A stretch of DNA of 64,000 nucleotides from Pseudomonadota bacterium (GTDB lineage Bacteria > Pseudomonadota > Alphaproteobacteria > Rhizobiales > Xanthobacteraceae): the NCBI GenBank assembly GCA_023387695.1, contig JAEWHT010000025.1, forward strand, positions 1-64,000, given 5' to 3'. Each line of letters begins with the position of its first letter. Positions within the stretch are counted from its first letter, which is position 1. Positions 61,178 through 64,000 of this stretch are shown in pieces. Below the pieces are notes generated by a model. That model did no database searches. It was given only the letters and a program-made list of their open reading frames with translations, and was not told the origin of the DNA. Position numbers and translations under genes: made by a program.

Positions 61178-62457
61178 ATCCCCAGCCGGTCGCGTACGCG
61201 GCCGGTGATCACGGCCGTGGTCACGCCGACCGGCCAGAATGCATGCATCGGGATCGGCTTGATGCCGGTAACGGGCATGTCGATCTCGGCCGTGGCGCCG
61301 CCGATCAGCCGGCGCGCGAGCTGCGCGCCCATCGCGGTCGAGAGTGCAACGCCGCGGCCGTTGCAGCCGAGCGAGATCAGGATGTTTTCCGCGGGCTCGT
61401 GCACATGCGGATAGTGATCCTTGGTGATGGCGAGCCGGCTGTTCCAGCCATGGGTCCAGGCGACGCCCTTGAGCTGCGGCCACAGCCGCTCAGCGTAACG
61501 GATGAGATAGGCGACGTCGTTCGGCGACTTGATCCAGCGCATCGGGCCGCGCCCGCCCATGAGCAGGCGGTTGTTCTGGTCGATGCGATAGTACACCGTG
61601 ATATGGCCACTCTCGTAGAGCACGGGACGCGTCGGCATGATCGAGCGCGCGACATCGTCCGAGAGCGGCGCGGTAGCCGCGATCGACGAAAACACCGGCA
61701 CGATGGTGCGGCGGAGCGCGGGCCAGAGATCGTCGGTGAAACCATTCGTCGCAAGCAGAGCCTTATCAGCATGCACCACCGCACGCGGCGTCTCGATGCG
61801 CCAGCGGCTGCCATCGCGGCGGAGCGACAGCGCTGGCGTCTCGCCGTGAACCTTCGCACCTGCCGAGATCGCCGCGCGCGCAAGGCCGCGGGCGTAGCTG
61901 AGCGGATGCAGATCGCCGCCTCGGCTGTCCAGCATGGCGCCGATATAGCGGTCGGTGCCGGTCATCTCGCGCAATTGCTCGCGATTGAGATAGGACACCG
62001 GCATGCCGCGACGGATGCATTGCTGCGCGGTCTTTTCGATCGCGGCGGCGCTCGCTTCATTGTAAGCCGCACGCAGCGTACCGTTCTGCCGCGCCTCGCA
62101 CGGGATCTGATAGCGGCGGATCAGGTCGTGGGTGAAGTTCGGGGTGCCATAGGAGAATTCGATCATGCGGCGGCCGAGCTCGGCACCGAAATCGGCCTCG
62201 ATCTGATCGGGATCGTGCTTCAAGCCGGGATTGGTGTGGCCGCCATTGTTGCCCGACGCGCCCCAGCCCGGCTCCTGCGCCTCCAGCACCAGCGCCTCGA
62301 CACCCTGCTCCGCCAGATGCAACGCCGTCGACAGACCCGTGTAGCCGCCCCCAATGATGGCGATGGAAACGTTCTTGTCGGCATCGAGCGGCGGCGTGGC
62401 CACTGGCGCGACGGCGGTGTCGGCATAGAGCGAGGGCGGCAGCGGCAGGCGCGTCAT
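61174..62457 (-). CDS. FAD-dependent oxidoreductase (DAO/PuuB-like)
   Basis: 427 residues from ATG at 62457. N-terminal FAD-binding IAIIGGGYTGLSTALHLAEQ, then SGNNGGHTNPGL, and RGGDLHPLSYARGLARAA in the middle, consistent with amine or D-amino-acid oxidoreductases including gamma-glutamylputrescine oxidase. It is 13 bp downstream of the ABC ATPase gene and in the same operon, so it should oxidise the amine or amino acid imported by that transporter. Confidence 0.88.
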   Translation of the reverse strand: MTRLPLPPSLYADTAVAPVATPPLDADKNVSIAIIGGGYTGLSTALHLAEQGVEALVLEAQEPGWGASGNNGGHTNPGLKHDPDQIEADFGAELGRRMIEFSYGTPNFTHDLIRRYQIPCEARQNGTLRAAYNEASAAAIEKTAQQCIRRGMPVSYLNREQLREMTGTDRYIGAMLDSRGGDLHPLSYARGLARAAISAGAKVHGETPALSLRRDGSRWRIETPRAVVHADKALLATNGFTDDLWPALRRTIVPVFSSIAATAPLSDDVARSIMPTRPVLYESGHITVYYRIDQNNRLLMGGRGPMRWIKSPNDVAYLIRYAERLWPQLKGVAWTHGWNSRLAITKDHYPHVHEPAENILISLGCNGRGVALSTAMGAQLARRLIGGATAEIDMPVTGIKPIPMHAFWPVGVTTAVITGRVRDRLGI

Positions 62458-62470
62458 TGCAAAAGTCCGG

Positions 62471-63202
62471 TCAGAGCGGATGCAGCACGCGGCGCAAGAA
62501 ATCCTGCGTGCGCGGATGCTGGGGTTGATTGAGCAGTGCCTTCGCCGGCCCTTGCTCGACGATGACGCCGCCATCGATGAACAGCACGCGGTCGGCGACA
62601 TCGCGGGCAAAGCCCATCTCGTGCGTAACGACGACCATGGTCATGCCGTCGTCGGCGAGCTTGCGCATCACGCCGAGGACGTCGCCGACGAGCTCCGGAT
62701 CGAGCGCCGAGGTCGGCTCGTCGAACAGAATTGCCTTGGGCTGCATCGCGAGCGCCCGCGCAATCGCAACGCGCTGCTGCTGGCCGCCGGAAAGTTGCGG
62801 CGGATGCGCGTCGGCCTTCTCCGCAAGGCCCACTTGCGCCAGCAGCGCGCGGCCGCGCTCGAGCGCTTGGCTACGTGGCTCCTTCTTCACGAAGAGCGGC
62901 CCCTCGATGACGTTCTCCAGCGCCGTTCGGTGCGGGAACAGGTTGAACCGCTGGAACACCATCGACACCTGGGTACGGATCTTCACGATCGACGGCGCGT
63001 CGCGGTCGACCTTCAGACCTTCAATGCTGATCTCGCCACGGTCGTAGCTTTCCAGCCCGTTGATGCAGCGCAGGATGGTGGATTTGCCCGAACCCGACGG
63101 TCCGACGATGCAGACCACTTCGCCCTTCTGCACGGAGGCCGTGATGCCCTTGAGCACCTCGACCTTGCCAAAGCTCTTGTGAACGTCGTTGAGCTCGATC
63201 AT
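62471..63202 (-). CDS. Amino-acid ABC transporter ATP-binding protein (GlnQ/HisP type)
   Basis: 243 residues from ATG at 63202, fixed by ATGA overlap with the permease stop. Walker [10 protein letters not shown], signature [15 protein letters not shown], Walker [13 protein letters not shown] and switch His in [15 protein letters not shown] are all present. It energises the polar amino acid or amine importer encoded upstream and is followed by the FAD oxidoreductase gene. Confidence 0.95.
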   Translation of the reverse strand: MIELNDVHKSFGKVEVLKGITASVQKGEVVCIVGPSGSGKSTILRCINGLESYDRGEISIEGLKVDRDAPSIVKIRTQVSMVFQRFNLFPHRTALENVIEGPLFVKKEPRSQALERGRALLAQVGLAEKADAHPPQLSGGQQQRVAIARALAMQPKAILFDEPTSALDPELVGDVLGVMRKLADDGMTMVVVTHEMGFARDVADRVLFIDGGVIVEQGPAKALLNQPQHPRTQDFLRRVLHPL

Positions 63203-63852
63203 CGCTTGCCCGCCCGCTTCTCGAAATGACGGACGAGCAGGATCAGCGGGATGCTCATAGTGAGATACATCAGCGCGACCATCGTGAACACGTTGGTGTT
63301 CTTGAAGGTCGAGGACGCGATTAGCTTGCCCTGCAACGCGAGTTCGGCGACCGTGATGGTCGATGCTTGCGAAGAGTCCTTCAGCATCATGATCATGACG
63401 TTGCCATAGGGCGGCAGCACGATGCGCACGGCCTGCGGCAGGACCACGCGGCGCATGGTCAGCCACCAGCCCATGCCGATCGACTGCGCCGCCTCGATCT
63501 GGCCCTTGTCGATGGCCTCGATGCCGGCGCGGAAGTTTTCCGCCTGATAGGCCGAATAGGCGATGCCGAGTCCGAGGATCGCGGCCTGCAGCGCACTAAG
63601 CGTGACGCCGAGATCGGGCATCACGAAGTAGAGGTAGAACAGCAGCACGATGATCGGGATGCCGCGGATCACGTTGATCAGGCTGGCGCTGAGCAAGGAC
63701 AGCGCCTTGATGCCGGAGACCCGCATCATCGCCCAGATCAGGCCGAGCACCGTCGAGAGCAGCAGCGAGCCGATGGTGACGATGATCGTCAGCGCGACGC
63801 CGCTCATCAGGATCGGGAAGAACTCGACGGCGTCGTGCCAGAAGCCTTTCAT
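63199..63852 (-). CDS. Amino-acid ABC transporter permease (HisM/GlnP type)
   Basis: 217 residues with about five membrane spans, first near [20 protein letters not shown], and the EAA-like loop [19 protein letters not shown]. It probably works as a homodimer, as no second permease is visible, although one may lie outside the window. Overlaps the ATPase gene by 4 bp. Confidence 0.93.
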   Translation of the reverse strand: MKGFWHDAVEFFPILMSGVALTIIVTIGSLLLSTVLGLIWAMMRVSGIKALSLLSASLINVIRGIPIIVLLFYLYFVMPDLGVTLSALQAAILGLGIAYSAYQAENFRAGIEAIDKGQIEAAQSIGMGWWLTMRRVVLPQAVRIVLPPYGNVMIMMLKDSSQASTITVAELALQGKLIASSTFKNTNVFTMVALMYLTMSIPLILLVRHFEKRAGKR

Positions 63853-63874
63853 CTGAAAGCCCTATGAGCCTCTA

Positions 63875-64000
63875 TCAGCCCTGGGCCTTCAGGCCCCATT
63901 TATCGAGGATCTTGTCGATGGTGCCGTTGGCCTTCAGCTTGGCCAGCGAAGCGTTGATTTTGCCGAGCAGAGCGGCCTCGCCCTTGCGCACACCGATGCC
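63875..64000 (-). CDS. Amino-acid ABC substrate-binding protein, C-terminal 41 residues only
   Basis: The gene runs off the window. The visible part encodes GIGVRKGEAALLGKINASL followed by KLKANGTIDKILDKWGL, the usual C-terminal pattern of family 3 binding proteins (dipole helix then ILDKW). It ends 22 bp before the permease start, so it is the first known gene of this importer operon. Confidence 0.88.
   Translation of the reverse strand, partial: GIGVRKGEAALLGKINASLAKLKANGTIDKILDKWGLKAQG

Noticed and set aside
1..64000. CRISPR array, insertion sequence or prophage
   Set aside because: No short regularly spaced repeats, transposase or phage structural genes were seen.

Overview
The window is high-GC alphaproteobacterial chromosome, most likely Bradyrhizobium or a close relative. 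The evidence is the codon bias, the many orphan ABC solute-binding proteins and class III nucleotide cyclases, two kinds of long palindromic intergenic repeat that I know from Bradyrhizobium and Rhodopseudomonas genomes, and typical small genes such as a DUF6894 protein. No identification was computed; function calls come from reading motifs by eye.

Layout. (1) 1-8.1 kb: the end of a CAU-anticodon tRNA, then a mosaic in which visibly less GC-rich orphan genes (an exported protein, a small membrane protein, a lipoprotein, a tandem restriction-endonuclease-fold protein) alternate with ordinary genes (amidohydrolase, DUF1330). (2) 8.1-10.5 kb: exported methyltransferase, DnaJ-type mini zinc protein, orphan binding protein, small exported protein. 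(3) 10.5-15.8 kb: sugar ABC importer operon (binding protein, two permeases, two Gfo/Idh/MocA dehydrogenases) with no ATPase. (4) 16-21 kb: TPR glycosyltransferase-like protein, two class III cyclases, RidA, HutD. (5) 21-25.4 kb: branched-chain-type binding protein, amidohydrolase, AroE paralogue, carboxymuconolactone-decarboxylase-family and VOC proteins. (6) 25.5-34.5 kb: exported caspase-WD40 protein, methyltransferase, L,D-transpeptidase, PstS, CoA-transferase and another binding protein. (7) 34.7-39.6 kb: polysaccharide group (flippase, glycosyltransferase, GH10 glycanase, DUF6492). (8) 39.7-52.8 kb: a large SAM-cyclase-ATPase regulator coupled to a PIMT-like methyltransferase, divergent from a biosynthetic locus made of a 2144-residue NRPS, a lysine-rich mini-protein, a phosphopantetheinyl transferase and a flavin monooxygenase. 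(9) 52.9-64 kb: histone-deacetylase-family amidohydrolase, SMP-30 and sugar-dehydrogenase/cytochrome pair, small genes, two crotonases, a gamma-glutamyltransferase, and an amino-acid ABC importer with an FAD oxidoreductase that runs off the right edge.

The most interesting parts are the NRPS locus (ligase-PCP-C-A-PCP-C, no thioesterase, and valine in the second A domain where aspartate normally binds the alpha-amino group), the orphan protein with two complete PD-(D/E)XK cores, and the exported caspase-propeller protein. Many neighbours are linked by ATGA or TGATG overlaps, which were used to fix starts.
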